NCBI GenBank assembly: GCA_009911185.1
Contig: QXWW01000025.1
Location: 1 to 62,319, forward strand
Direction of reading: 5' to 3'
DNA length: 62,319 nucleotides
Source: Lachnospiraceae bacterium
Lineage (GTDB): Bacteria > Bacillota > Clostridia > Lachnospirales > Lachnospiraceae
Shown here one piece after another: positions 9,361 through 17,467 of the stretch. The first letter of the stretch is position 1. Each line of letters starts with the position of its first letter. Position numbers and translations under genes: made by a program. Under the pieces are notes generated by a model. That model had not been told where the DNA came from, did no database searches, and saw only the letters and a program-made list of their open reading frames with translations.

Positions 9361-10847
9361 TTTACTACCTCCTGATACTTGCGGATCACAAAATACATGA
9401 TCGTTCCGGTTCCCTCTTTGCTGTTCGCCCAAATCTTACCGCCATGGTCTTCTATAATTTTCTTTACAATAGACAGGCCGATTCCGCTGCCTCCGGTAGA
9501 AGAATTTCGAGAAGCATCCGTCCGGTAAAAACGGTCAAAAATATAAGGAAGATCCTTTGCTGCTATTCCTTTGCCGTTATCCTCGATCTCTACCTGTATA
9601 AAATCTCCCACATCCCGGATACGGATATTGATAAACCCCTGTTCTTTGTCCAGATATTTGATGGAATTGCTGATAATATTATTGATTACACGCCGAAGCT
9701 GTTCCGGGTCTGCAATAATCAGCACGTCTTTATCTGCATAATCAATATAATTAAGCCGGATATTCTTCGCTTCCAGATCCAGGCCCACTTCTTCTACGCA
9801 GTCATCAAAATAATCCGCCACATTGATACGGTTAAAATTGTATGGAACGCGGTTGGTATCAATTCTGGAATACAAGGTCAACTCGTTAATTAAAGTATCC
9901 ATCTCATTCGCTTTATTGTAAATTGTGCGGATATACTTGTCCTGTTTTTGAGGCGTATCTGCCACACCATCCATAATGCCTTCCACATAACCTTTGATCG
10001 CCGTAATTGGGGTCTTCAGATCATGTGAAATATTACTGATGAGAACTCTGCTCTCTTTCTCCCCTACCAGCATCTCTTCTTCAGATTCCTTCAAGCGCAC
10101 GCGCATTTCTTCAAAATTCCGGCACAACTCGCCAATCTCATCTCTGCCCTCTGTTTCCACCGTAAAATCAAGATTGCCCGCCTTTATATTCTGGGCTGCC
10201 GTCTGCAGCTTATGGATCGGATTGATAATCCCCTGATATATCCACATCGTCAGCATTCCCGCCGTAAACAGCAGAATCAGCAGAATAGAAATCATCAAAT
10301 CGAGTAATATTCCTTTGATGTCAGGCAATAGCCGTTCCATGGAAGTGATGATAAAAATACTGCCTTTATCACCGTTCGGAAACCGAAAATCTATCTGCTT
10401 AATCAGCGCTTGTTCCTCTCCCTCCATATAAAAACCAGAACCGGCGCTCTGCAAGACATCACTGTCATATTCCGGCAGATTTTCCCTGAGGGAATCTTCC
10501 GAGCTCTTATTCCCTTCATATACCAGTTCTTCTCCCCGCCGCACAATCAGGTAGGAATATTTTTCTTCCAGTTCTCTATTAATTTCATCCAGATAGCTCT
10601 GTTCTTCCAATCTCTGCGGGGTCTCTACCGATGTCTTCTGCAGCTTCTCATAACTGGATTTGGTAAAATGGCTCAATACTTTAAAGGAATTAACAAAATA
10701 ATCGTAAGCATTCCCATCTATATTATATATCTGACGGATCGTCTTTTTCTGGTACTGCCCAAATCCCCACATCGTAGCGCCCGCCAGCAATACCGGAACC
10801 AATATAATAATAAAAAAGGAAATAATCAGCCTTGTTCTTAATTTCAT
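9357..10847 (-). CDS. Membrane sensor histidine kinase with HAMP domain
   Basis: Sensor partner of the regulator that follows. It has two membrane segments (about residues 8-28 and 186-213) enclosing a ~155-residue extracellular sensor domain with no recognised fold. A HAMP linker (about 207-262) leads to the phospho-acceptor His284 in ISHDLKTPI. The ATPase domain carries N-box NIISNSIKYL, the G boxes DNGKGI and GGSGIGL, and FDRFYR. The ATG at 10847 has GGAAGG upstream and is preferred over the in-frame ATG 15 bp earlier. First gene of a kinase-regulator-RluA operon. The signal is unknown; a cell-envelope stress role is only a guess. Confidence 0.93.
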   Translation of the reverse strand: MKLRTRLIISFFIIILVPVLLAGATMWGFGQYQKKTIRQIYNIDGNAYDYFVNSFKVLSHFTKSSYEKLQKTSVETPQRLEEQSYLDEINRELEEKYSYLIVRRGEELVYEGNKSSEDSLRENLPEYDSDVLQSAGSGFYMEGEEQALIKQIDFRFPNGDKGSIFIITSMERLLPDIKGILLDLMISILLILLFTAGMLTMWIYQGIINPIHKLQTAAQNIKAGNLDFTVETEGRDEIGELCRNFEEMRVRLKESEEEMLVGEKESRVLISNISHDLKTPITAIKGYVEGIMDGVADTPQKQDKYIRTIYNKANEMDTLINELTLYSRIDTNRVPYNFNRINVADYFDDCVEEVGLDLEAKNIRLNYIDYADKDVLIIADPEQLRRVINNIISNSIKYLDKEQGFINIRIRDVGDFIQVEIEDNGKGIAAKDLPYIFDRFYRTDASRNSSTGGSGIGLSIVKKIIEDHGGKIWANSKEGTGTIMYFVIRKYQEVVN

Positions 10848-11015
10848 AATGATTCCTTCCATAACTTATCGAATATTAATTTATATTATAGCAATGTTAT
10901 GGGCAAAATCCTATGGAATTTTTCTAAATTTTCTAAATTTTGTGTAAACTCCTCCATTTTGCAATCCCTATTTCTCAGGAAATCTTCGTTTGCCGTATAC
11001 GCCTTCATTTCTTTA

Positions 11016-11044
11016 TTGACAAACGCTCCTATAATTTTTATACT
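11016..11044 (+). promoter_or_regulatory. Sigma-A promoter of the HD-GYP gene
   Basis: TTGACA, 17 nt, TATACT, giving a leader of about 95 nt. This accounts for most of the intergenic region between the divergent kinase operon and this gene. Nothing else of note was seen there except the shared 15-mer CCAGAAAATTAAGTT. Confidence 0.85.
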
Positions 11045-11145
11045 AGAAAGTAATAAGTTTTATTTGACCAGCTTCATAAAAACCTTGCCAGCGTAAGATT
11101 TGCAGCCAGAAAATTAAGTTGTCTTTATTAAAAGGGAGAAATGAG

Positions 11146-12255
11146 ATGAAAATTTTACCGATTAAAGATTTGCGGCCAGGAATGGTTGTTACAGAACCCA
11201 TTTATACCAATAGCGGCCAGAAAATTCTGGATGCAGATTCTATATTGACGTCCGAATCTATCTACCGTTTGTCATTTTACAGTATTCACAGCGTGAATGT
11301 AAAAGAGGTGGATAATGAGGGGAGCAGCGAACAGTACACGGCCATGATCCCCAATCCCAGCCGCGCCTCCAATCCTTCTTATTCTCAAAAGGTAAAGGCA
11401 CAGCCAGAGTTTATGACATACCAGATTGAATATGTCAAATTAATCAATTCCATCCGGGAGTTGTTTGAGAAAATCATCCGCCACCCGGATTCCCCTATCG
11501 ACACAAAACATCTTTTAGAAGATTTTTCCTCGCTGGTATCTATTTGCCGGACCACGGTGGACCTGCTCGATAAACTGCACAATATGCGTCTGGATGACGA
11601 CAGCGTATATGCCCACTGTCTGAACGTGGCCCTGCTTTCACGCGTCATTGGAAAATGGCTCCGCTTCACACCAGAAGAACGGAATGTACTTACGCTTTGC
11701 GGTTTATTCCATGATATTGGCAAAACTTCCATCCCGGATGAAATCTTAAACAAACCTGATAAATACACAGAGGAAGAATTTACTCTCATCAAGCAGCATC
11801 CGCTGTTTGGGTATAAGATATTAAAAAAACTTCCCATTGATGAACGAATCAAAAAGGCGGCGCTGCATCACCACGAGCGATATGACGGGAGCGGTTATCC
11901 TCAGGGGCTTCAGGCCGCTGATATCGATGACTATGCAGGGATTATCGCCATCGCGGACGTCTATGACGCTACCACGTCCGCCCGTTCTTACCGCTCGCCC
12001 CTATGTCCTTTTCAGGCAATTGCCATGTTTGAAAAGGATGGACTGCAAAAATACAGCCCGCAATACATCCTGACTTTCCTGGATCGGATTGCCAGCACTT
12101 ACCAGAACAACCGGGTACTGTTAAACAATGGACAAAGCGCAACCGTTGTCATGATCAATTCCAGTCATTTGACGAAACCTATGATTCAAATGGACGACGG
12201 CTCTGTCATTGATATGCAGAAGAAACCGGAGCTGGAAATTGTCAAAATCATTTAA
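11146..12255 (+). CDS. HD-GYP domain protein (probable cyclic dinucleotide phosphodiesterase)
   Basis: HD-GYP proteins hydrolyse cyclic di-GMP and related dinucleotides using a bi- or trinuclear metal centre. The HD pair is at residues 189-190 (LFHDIGKTSIPDEIL), and the second signature HHHERYDGSGYPQGL is at 241-255, with YP where the canonical motif has GYP context intact. The N-terminal ~95 residues are a DUF3391-like region beginning IKDLRPGMVV. There is no receiver or membrane segment, so it is soluble. The ATG at 11146 is chosen for AAAGGGAGA upstream. Convergent with the beta-glucuronidase gene, only 7 bp apart. No diguanylate cyclase is in the window. Confidence 0.9.
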   Translation: MKILPIKDLRPGMVVTEPIYTNSGQKILDADSILTSESIYRLSFYSIHSVNVKEVDNEGSSEQYTAMIPNPSRASNPSYSQKVKAQPEFMTYQIEYVKLINSIRELFEKIIRHPDSPIDTKHLLEDFSSLVSICRTTVDLLDKLHNMRLDDDSVYAHCLNVALLSRVIGKWLRFTPEERNVLTLCGLFHDIGKTSIPDEILNKPDKYTEEEFTLIKQHPLFGYKILKKLPIDERIKKAALHHHERYDGSGYPQGLQAADIDDYAGIIAIADVYDATTSARSYRSPLCPFQAIAMFEKDGLQKYSPQYILTFLDRIASTYQNNRVLLNNGQSATVVMINSSHLTKPMIQMDDGSVIDMQKKPELEIVKII

Positions 12256-12262
12256 TTCCATA

Positions 12263-14092
12263 TTATTTTTTGTAGTTAAAATCGGGTATCTCCTGCCAGC
12301 GCTGGCGGAAATAATGCGCCGCCAGTTTTGGTTTCCGATCTCTGGTAAAGACGCCCTTCTTATTTCCCTGCACCCGCAGCAGACTCTGACTGGTGGCAAA
12401 GTCTGCAAAATTCCATACCTGTTCTCCTACCACCATGCTAAATTCATCAAAAACGCTGTTATTCATCTTATAATAATCTACCTGATATTCTTCCGTATAC
12501 ATTACCGGAGTGGTGTCATGGAATCCCATAACCGTATCCGCACCATATTCTGTAAATATCACCGGCTTCCCCAATTTCTTCCAATAGGACAGTTCTTTGC
12601 GCAGCGCAAGCTCCGGTCCCTCTAAATCCGGACCTCCAAAATACCAGCCGTAATATCTGTTCAGACAGATTACATCGCTTAATTCTCCGGAACAGTCTTT
12701 TTGAGGCTCCGCCATCTGCACACTTACCAGGGTGCAGGGGCGCTTCTGCTTGTCCAGTTCCCTCGCCAAATCATACAATGGCTTAAAATACTCGTACGCG
12801 CCCTCTGCTGCAGAATCCGGTTCATTCGCAATACTCCACATGACCACGCAGGCATAATTCTTATCTCTGCAAATCAAATCCCTTACGACCTCCTGGTGAT
12901 GTTCCTGCGTTTTCACTCCATGCTCCGGGTCAAAGGTGCCGATTTTAGTTCCTCCAAAATTCGCGCCTCCTCCAAACTGAAGATTTACTCCTACAGCAGT
13001 GGTTTCATCAATGACAACAATGCCTTCCCGGTCGCACAGGCGCATCATCTCCTCGCTGTACGGATAGTGGCTGGTACGGAAGCTGTTGGCGCCCTGCCAT
13101 TTCATCAGGGAAATATCCTTCGTATTCATAGGCAGGTGAATCCCTCTTCCATTCGGAAAAGTATCCTCATGTTTCCCATAGCCTTTAAAATAAAAAGGTT
13201 TCTCATTGATCAAGAATTTTTCCCCTTCTATCCGTACGGTACGCACCCCATAAGGCAGTGTATATTCATCTGTTCCGTATTTGACCTTCACCTGATACAG
13301 ATAAGCGTTTAACGGCTGCCAGAGATGAACCTGTTGCACATTCAAAATCCCTTTTGTACCTGTGCTCTCTGCCGCCAGATTCCCCTGCTGGTCATACATT
13401 TCCACTTTACATTCTTCCTGACTTGCCATATTGTCTTTTTGATCTGCTGTCTCTATCTCATAACATATCTCCGCCTTTGTCCCCTCCACTCTTGGAACCA
13501 GCGTAATATCTTTTATATATGATTCAGGCGTAGTGTAAATCCGCACAGGACGGGTAATGCCGCAATAATTAAAAAAATCAAAGTTCGGATGGTTCTGAGG
13601 CTTGGTATTGCCTGCTTCTGCCATTCCGCCCATGAGACCGCCCAACATATCCCCCTTGCCGCCCACTGGCAAAGTAGTATAATCTATAACGTTATCTACT
13701 GCAATGGTAAGAAGATGCTCTCCAGCCGTCATTTTATCTGCAATCTCCACTTCAAAGGGCAGAAATCCTCCCCGGTGTTCACAGACCATATCGCCGTCAA
13801 GATAAATTTTTGCATGATGCGTCACTGCATCGCAGCGCAGTACTACACGCTGGCGGGTAATCATTTCCGGTAAGGAAATACATCTTTGATAAAATACCCA
13901 TCCATAATGGTCGCGAAAGTCAATCCCCTCCTTCAAGTCATTATAAGAAGCAGGAACCGGCATCGTCATCGCGTCTTGCAATGGTTTTTCAAACCATTTT
14001 TCCTCAAATCCTTTTCCATTGTCCAGTTTGAAATTCCAGATACCGCTTAGATCACATAAAAAACGGGATGGTGTTAAAATTGGGTATAACAT
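12263..14092 (-). CDS. uidA: Beta-glucuronidase (GH2 family), loop-1 type
   Basis: Releases glucuronic acid from glucuronide conjugates, including host-detoxified compounds reaching the gut. GH2 layout: jelly-roll domain (about 1-185), Ig-like domain (about 186-288), TIM barrel to the end. The acid/base is Glu424 in SIANEPDS and the nucleophile Glu515 in FTEYGADT. The diagnostic NxK motif that recognises the carboxylate of glucuronate is present as GNKKG (Asn577, Lys579), so it is a glucuronidase rather than a galactosidase. The 34-residue stretch from VGVNLQ to HHQ (about 367-400) matches E. coli GUS in length, placing it with loop-1 enzymes. No signal peptide, so it is intracellular; no transporter or uronate genes adjoin. 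AAGGAGG precedes the ATG. Confidence 0.95.
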   Translation of the reverse strand: MLYPILTPSRFLCDLSGIWNFKLDNGKGFEEKWFEKPLQDAMTMPVPASYNDLKEGIDFRDHYGWVFYQRCISLPEMITRQRVVLRCDAVTHHAKIYLDGDMVCEHRGGFLPFEVEIADKMTAGEHLLTIAVDNVIDYTTLPVGGKGDMLGGLMGGMAEAGNTKPQNHPNFDFFNYCGITRPVRIYTTPESYIKDITLVPRVEGTKAEICYEIETADQKDNMASQEECKVEMYDQQGNLAAESTGTKGILNVQQVHLWQPLNAYLYQVKVKYGTDEYTLPYGVRTVRIEGEKFLINEKPFYFKGYGKHEDTFPNGRGIHLPMNTKDISLMKWQGANSFRTSHYPYSEEMMRLCDREGIVVIDETTAVGVNLQFGGGANFGGTKIGTFDPEHGVKTQEHHQEVVRDLICRDKNYACVVMWSIANEPDSAAEGAYEYFKPLYDLARELDKQKRPCTLVSVQMAEPQKDCSGELSDVICLNRYYGWYFGGPDLEGPELALRKELSYWKKLGKPVIFTEYGADTVMGFHDTTPVMYTEEYQVDYYKMNNSVFDEFSMVVGEQVWNFADFATSQSLLRVQGNKKGVFTRDRKPKLAAHYFRQRWQEIPDFNYKK

Positions 14093-14316
14093 AAATTGTC
14101 CTCCTTCACATAGCCTGCATCAAATTTGCTTTTTTAACTACCATTCCCCTGCCAAATACTTTTTATGCATTTGATACTTTTACAAAACAAAGTGGGCAAT
14201 CCTCATCCCCCCTCTTACCTCAATCTTAGGGTAAAAGGCTTGCACACTTTGGTGCGCCGGGTACCATTGCGAAGCAATCATTACCTTTTGTACAAACACT
14301 CATCTTATTTTCTTCT

Positions 14317-14336
14317 GTGAAAAAGCGCTTTCTCAC
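14317..14336. promoter_or_regulatory. Palindromic operator (LacI/CcpA-like) upstream of the beta-glucuronidase gene
   Basis: GTGAAAAAGCGCTTTCTCAC is a 20-bp palindrome with a single mismatch, centred on GCGC and matching the style of LacI-family and CcpA cre sites. It lies about 225 bp upstream of the beta-glucuronidase start and 120 bp from the murA stop codon, so the glucuronidase is the likely target. The rest of the 14093-14457 gap holds terminators of murA and no gene I can support. Confidence 0.6.
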
Positions 14337-14362
14337 TTTAATGTAATAAATTATTTTCTATA

Positions 14363-14391
14363 GAAAAAATCCCGCCCTGCGAGATTTTCTG
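14363..14391 (-). terminator. Rho-independent terminator of murA
   Basis: On the minus strand AATCTCGC pairs with GCGGGATT around a tiny loop and is followed by a T-run. Confidence 0.75.
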
Positions 14392-14394
14392 TCT

Positions 14395-14431
14395 GCGGCG
14401 GAGCGTTCCGTGACATTCCTTCTCCGCCGCA
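14395..14431. other. GC-rich hairpin between murA and the beta-glucuronidase gene
   Basis: GCGGCGGAG..CTCCGCCGC forms a strong 9-bp stem between the murA stop codon and the U-rich terminator. It has no T-run on either side, so it may pause polymerase or protect the murA 3' end rather than terminate. Confidence 0.5.
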
Positions 14432-14457
14432 ATGCGATAATTGTTTTGATTAATTTT

Positions 14458-15750
14458 CTATCCTACCTTGAACTGGAATTTCTGAATCTCTTTTTCCGTT
14501 TCCACCTTGCGAATCTGCGCGCCCAGCCCGGTAAGCTTCTCTTCAAACGCCTCGTATCCCCGCTGAATATAATGAATGTCATCCACTATCGTAACTCCCT
14601 CTGCAGATAAGCCTGCAATGACAAGCGCCGCGCCAGCTCTTAAATCCGGCGCGCTGACTCTGGCGCCGGTATACCCTTTCACGCCGTTAATGATGGCAAT
14701 GTTACTCTCCACCTTAATATCCGCACCCATACGGGTCAATTCATCCACATATTTAAAACGGTTTTCAAAGATACTCTCTGTCACCGTGCTGGTTCCCCGG
14801 GCAATCCCCAAAACCACAGACATCTGGGGCTGCATATCGGTAGGAAAACCCGGATATGGAAGCGTAGTTACCTGGGTATGTGCCAAAGGCTTTGACGCCA
14901 CCACACGCACGGCGTCATCAAATTCCTCCACCTCGCAGCCGGCTTCCAACAGTTTCGCCGTTGTAGCTTCTAAATGCTTAGGTATAACATTTTTTACAGT
15001 TACGTCACCTTTGGTAGCCGCCGCCGCAAACATAAAGGTGCCTGCCTCAATCTGGTCAGGAATGACAGAATATTCTGTCTTGTGAAGCTTTTCCACACCT
15101 ACAATACGAATTACATCTGTTCCGGCTCCCCTGATATTCGCTCCCATACTGTTTAAAAAGTTCGCCACGTCCACCACATGCGGCTCTTTAGCTGCATTTT
15201 CAATGGTCGTTTTGCCTTCCGCCATAGCCGCTGCCATCATGATATTAATAGTAGCGCCCACCGAAACCTTATCCAGGTAAATATGGCTGCCCTTAAGCCT
15301 CTCTGCTTCTGCCGCTACCGCGCCATTGCGTATTTCCACATGGGCACCAAGCGCACGGAAACCCTTGATATGAAGATCCATAGGACGGCTGCCTATATTG
15401 CAGCCTCCCGGCAAAGTCACTTCTGCATGTTTATATTTTCCCAAAAGAGAACCCAGCAGATAATAGGAAGCACGAATCTTCTTCATGGAATCATAATCCA
15501 CCGGTATATCCCTGACAAAGGAACCGTTAATCTTCACTGTATGTTCATCTACTCTGTCTATTTTTGCTCCAATATCGCCCATTGCCTGAAGCAAAGCATT
15601 AATATCCCGAACATCGGGTAAATTATCTATCGTTACGGTCTCATCCGTCATGATCGCAGCAGCCAGTATTGCCAGCGCCGCATTCTTTGCGCCGCCAATC
15701 TCCACTTCGCCCACTAACGGAATACCTCCTCTAATCACATACTGTTCCAT
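14458..15750 (-). CDS. murA: UDP-N-acetylglucosamine 1-carboxyvinyltransferase
   Basis: Adds enolpyruvate to UDP-GlcNAc, the first committed step of peptidoglycan synthesis in the cytoplasm. The catalytic cysteine is Cys117 in PGGCNIGSRPMDLH; its presence predicts fosfomycin sensitivity. At 430 aa it is full length, with the two-domain repeat fold and FPTDMQPQ near residue 305. AGAGGTG precedes the ATG. Firmicutes often have two MurA paralogues; only one is seen here. Single-gene unit with its own promoter and terminator. Confidence 0.97.
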   Translation of the reverse strand: MEQYVIRGGIPLVGEVEIGGAKNAALAILAAAIMTDETVTIDNLPDVRDINALLQAMGDIGAKIDRVDEHTVKINGSFVRDIPVDYDSMKKIRASYYLLGSLLGKYKHAEVTLPGGCNIGSRPMDLHIKGFRALGAHVEIRNGAVAAEAERLKGSHIYLDKVSVGATINIMMAAAMAEGKTTIENAAKEPHVVDVANFLNSMGANIRGAGTDVIRIVGVEKLHKTEYSVIPDQIEAGTFMFAAAATKGDVTVKNVIPKHLEATTAKLLEAGCEVEEFDDAVRVVASKPLAHTQVTTLPYPGFPTDMQPQMSVVLGIARGTSTVTESIFENRFKYVDELTRMGADIKVESNIAIINGVKGYTGARVSAPDLRAGAALVIAGLSAEGVTIVDDIHYIQRGYEAFEEKLTGLGAQIRKVETEKEIQKFQFKVG

Positions 15751-15786
15751 ATTGCACCTCTATGCTCTGTTTTCGTACAAGAAGTT

Positions 15787-15816
15787 ATTATAGTAACATA
15801 TGACTTCTTTTGTCAA
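15787..15816 (-). promoter_or_regulatory. Sigma-A promoter of murA
   Basis: On the minus strand TTGACA, 18 nt, TATAAT. Its -35 is one arm of a 9-bp palindrome whose other arm is a -35 element pointing the opposite way. Confidence 0.85.
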
Positions 15817-15820
15817 GTCT

Positions 15821-15849
15821 TTGACAAAAATATCATGTACTATTATAAC
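15821..15849 (+). promoter_or_regulatory. Divergent promoter facing murA
   Basis: TTGACA, 17 nt, TATAAC on the plus strand. It would transcribe toward 16.0 kb, where no gene with a ribosome site is visible before the antisense end of the PrcB-like gene. The two -35 boxes form the palindrome TTTTGTCAA-gtct-TTGACAAAA (15808-15829). Confidence 0.5.
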
Positions 15850-16039
15850 ACACTTTATCAATTTGTAAATGGTTTCCCTGTTAGCTTATTTTATGCCGGA
15901 TTCCGTTTTCTGTGCCTGCCCACCCAGGGATTATTCAATTTTATTATGAGCATTTTCGGTGAAATCATACGCTCCGGATACTCCGGAAATATGCTTTGGG
16001 GCGCAGTAATTAATTTATTTGCCGCTTTGCGTATGTATC

Positions 16040-16468
16040 CTACTCAAAGACAACGCTTTTTTCAGAATATTTTGTCTTAATTACCAGGTATGGATAGGAT
16101 TTCGCCTCGCTGACCTGTTCTCCCTTGGAGGGACCAATCAGGGTAGTGTCAAAATAAATGGCGTTTTTCGTCAGATAGCATTGGTTCACGGAAATACTAT
16201 AGCCTCCGGTCTGCTGCGCTCCATATCCTACGGCTATGTAGAGGTTTTCCTTATCTGTATAGGTAAGTTTAAATATCTCTTCTTTTTTCTCTTCAATGAC
16301 AGATAAAAATTCCTGAGGAATCTCCTTCTCCTCTAAAATTGCATAAGATAAATCTTCCAGTTTTCGGCTGTCTGTCTCTTCTAAGCCGCAGCCCGCCAAA
16401 AAAATGATACACAAAAGCAGAGACAGCAAACCGGACAGATTTCTCATAAAAAAAAATCTTTTTTTCAT
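16040..16468 (-). CDS. Lipoprotein with PrcB C-terminal-like domain
   Basis: A 142-aa secreted lipoprotein. The signal peptide ends with the lipobox LAGC, cysteine near residue 27. The C-terminal half (about 70-142) has the pattern of the protease-complex subunit PrcB C-terminal domain: IAVGYGAQQTGGYSI, then TTLIGP and a final beta strand SYPYLVIKT. In treponemes this domain helps assemble a surface protease; here no protease gene adjoins, so the role is open. AAAGGAG precedes the ATG. The first codons contain A and T homopolymers of 7-9 nt, possible slippage sites. Confidence 0.7.
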   Translation of the reverse strand: MKKRFFFMRNLSGLLSLLLCIIFLAGCGLEETDSRKLEDLSYAILEEKEIPQEFLSVIEEKKEEIFKLTYTDKENLYIAVGYGAQQTGGYSISVNQCYLTKNAIYFDTTLIGPSKGEQVSEAKSYPYLVIKTKYSEKSVVFE

Positions 16469-16531
16469 TGGCGCTCCTTTACAATTAATACGTTCTCTTC
16501 ATATTGTATATGACTTTCCACACATTTATGA

Positions 16532-16560
16532 TTGTATTTTTTCAGCTACCTTTGTATAAT
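16532..16560 (+). promoter_or_regulatory. Sigma-A promoter of plsC
   Basis: TTGTAT, 17 nt, TATAAT on the plus strand, about 90 bp upstream of plsC. A second extended -10, TGGTACAAT, follows near 16594-16602. Confidence 0.65.
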
Positions 16561-16648
16561 GGAATAAGGTGATTTTTCCCGGCTTTTTAGATTTTGGTAC
16601 AATGCGGGCAAGCCACAATAATATTTTGCGGACTGAAAGGTAATTGAC

Positions 16649-17389
16649 ATGATACGATTAATTCTGGTTTCTGTATTCCTAATTCTGTTTCTGATTGTCT
16701 CCATTCCTATTATGCTGACGGAGCGGATTATAAAAAAGTTCAACCGTCCTTTTGCAGATATCAGTTGTCTGCGCATCGTACAATGGGCATTTAAGGTGAT
16801 ACTGGTTTTTGCCGGGGCAAAGCTCACTGTTATCGGCGAAGACCGCATTCCCAAGGGGCAGGCGGTACTGTATATCCCCAACCATCAAAGCTATTTCGAC
16901 ATTGTGATCACATATTCCCGATGCCCGGGGCTGACCGGTTACGTTTCCAAAGACTTCATGCAGAAAGTACCGTTGCTCTCAAACTGGATGAAGCACCTCT
17001 ACTGCCTGTTTTTAAACCGTTCTGATATGAAAGCCGGCATGAAAATGATTCTTACTGGTATCGAATATATTAACAAAGGTATTTCTATTTGTATTTTTCC
17101 AGAGGGGACCAGGAATCCCCACCCGGAAAACGGACTGCTTCCATTTAAAGAAGGCAGCCTGAAAATGGCTGAGAAAACCGGATGCCCGATTATTCCCATT
17201 GCTATTTCCGGAAGTCAGGATATCTGGGAAAAACATCTGCCCTTTATACGAAAATGTAAAGTAATTGTAGAATATGGGGAACCTATTTATCTGAATCAAC
17301 TGGATAAGGAACAACGAAAGTTTTCCGGAGCTTACACTCAGTCCAAAATAGAGGAAATGTTAGAAAAACACAAATCTCTTACTGTTTAG
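16649..17389 (+). CDS. plsC: 1-acyl-sn-glycerol-3-phosphate acyltransferase
   Basis: Acylates lysophosphatidic acid to phosphatidic acid at the inner membrane, a central phospholipid step. An N-terminal membrane segment (about 3-23) is followed by the acyltransferase motifs: NHQSYFDI (His-x4-Asp catalytic pair), FPEGTRNP and a C-terminal ITIPIAIS-like strand (PIIPIAISG). Length 246 aa is typical. GAAAGG precedes the ATG. Monocistronic, convergent with murF. Confidence 0.95.
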   Translation: MIRLILVSVFLILFLIVSIPIMLTERIIKKFNRPFADISCLRIVQWAFKVILVFAGAKLTVIGEDRIPKGQAVLYIPNHQSYFDIVITYSRCPGLTGYVSKDFMQKVPLLSNWMKHLYCLFLNRSDMKAGMKMILTGIEYINKGISICIFPEGTRNPHPENGLLPFKEGSLKMAEKTGCPIIPIAISGSQDIWEKHLPFIRKCKVIVEYGEPIYLNQLDKEQRKFSGAYTQSKIEEMLEKHKSLTV

Positions 17390-17421
17390 ATAATCTACTC
17401 TGCAGAACATGGCTGCATCTA

Positions 17422-17467
17422 ATCTGTATCCGGCAATTATTCCCCGCCGGATACAGATGCAAATTTT
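17422..17467 (+). terminator. plsC terminator embedded in the murF 3' end
   Basis: ATCTGTATCCGGC and GCCGGATACAGAT make a perfect 13-bp stem around an 11-nt loop, followed on the plus strand by ATTTTT. The murF stop codon lies in the loop and one arm encodes murF C-terminal residues, so the same DNA serves as coding end and opposing terminator. Confidence 0.8.

Noticed and set aside
12263-14092. Beta-galactosidase or beta-mannosidase
   Set aside because: The NxK glucuronate-recognition motif and close fit to E. coli GUS motifs favour glucuronidase.
14180-14281. 33-codon minus-strand ORF in the beta-glucuronidase leader
   Set aside because: No ribosome site and no recognisable family; kept as leader sequence.
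15835-16080. 81-codon plus-strand ORF behind the divergent murA-side promoter
   Set aside because: Start lies upstream of the predicted transcript start, no ribosome site, and it overlaps the real PrcB-like gene antisense.
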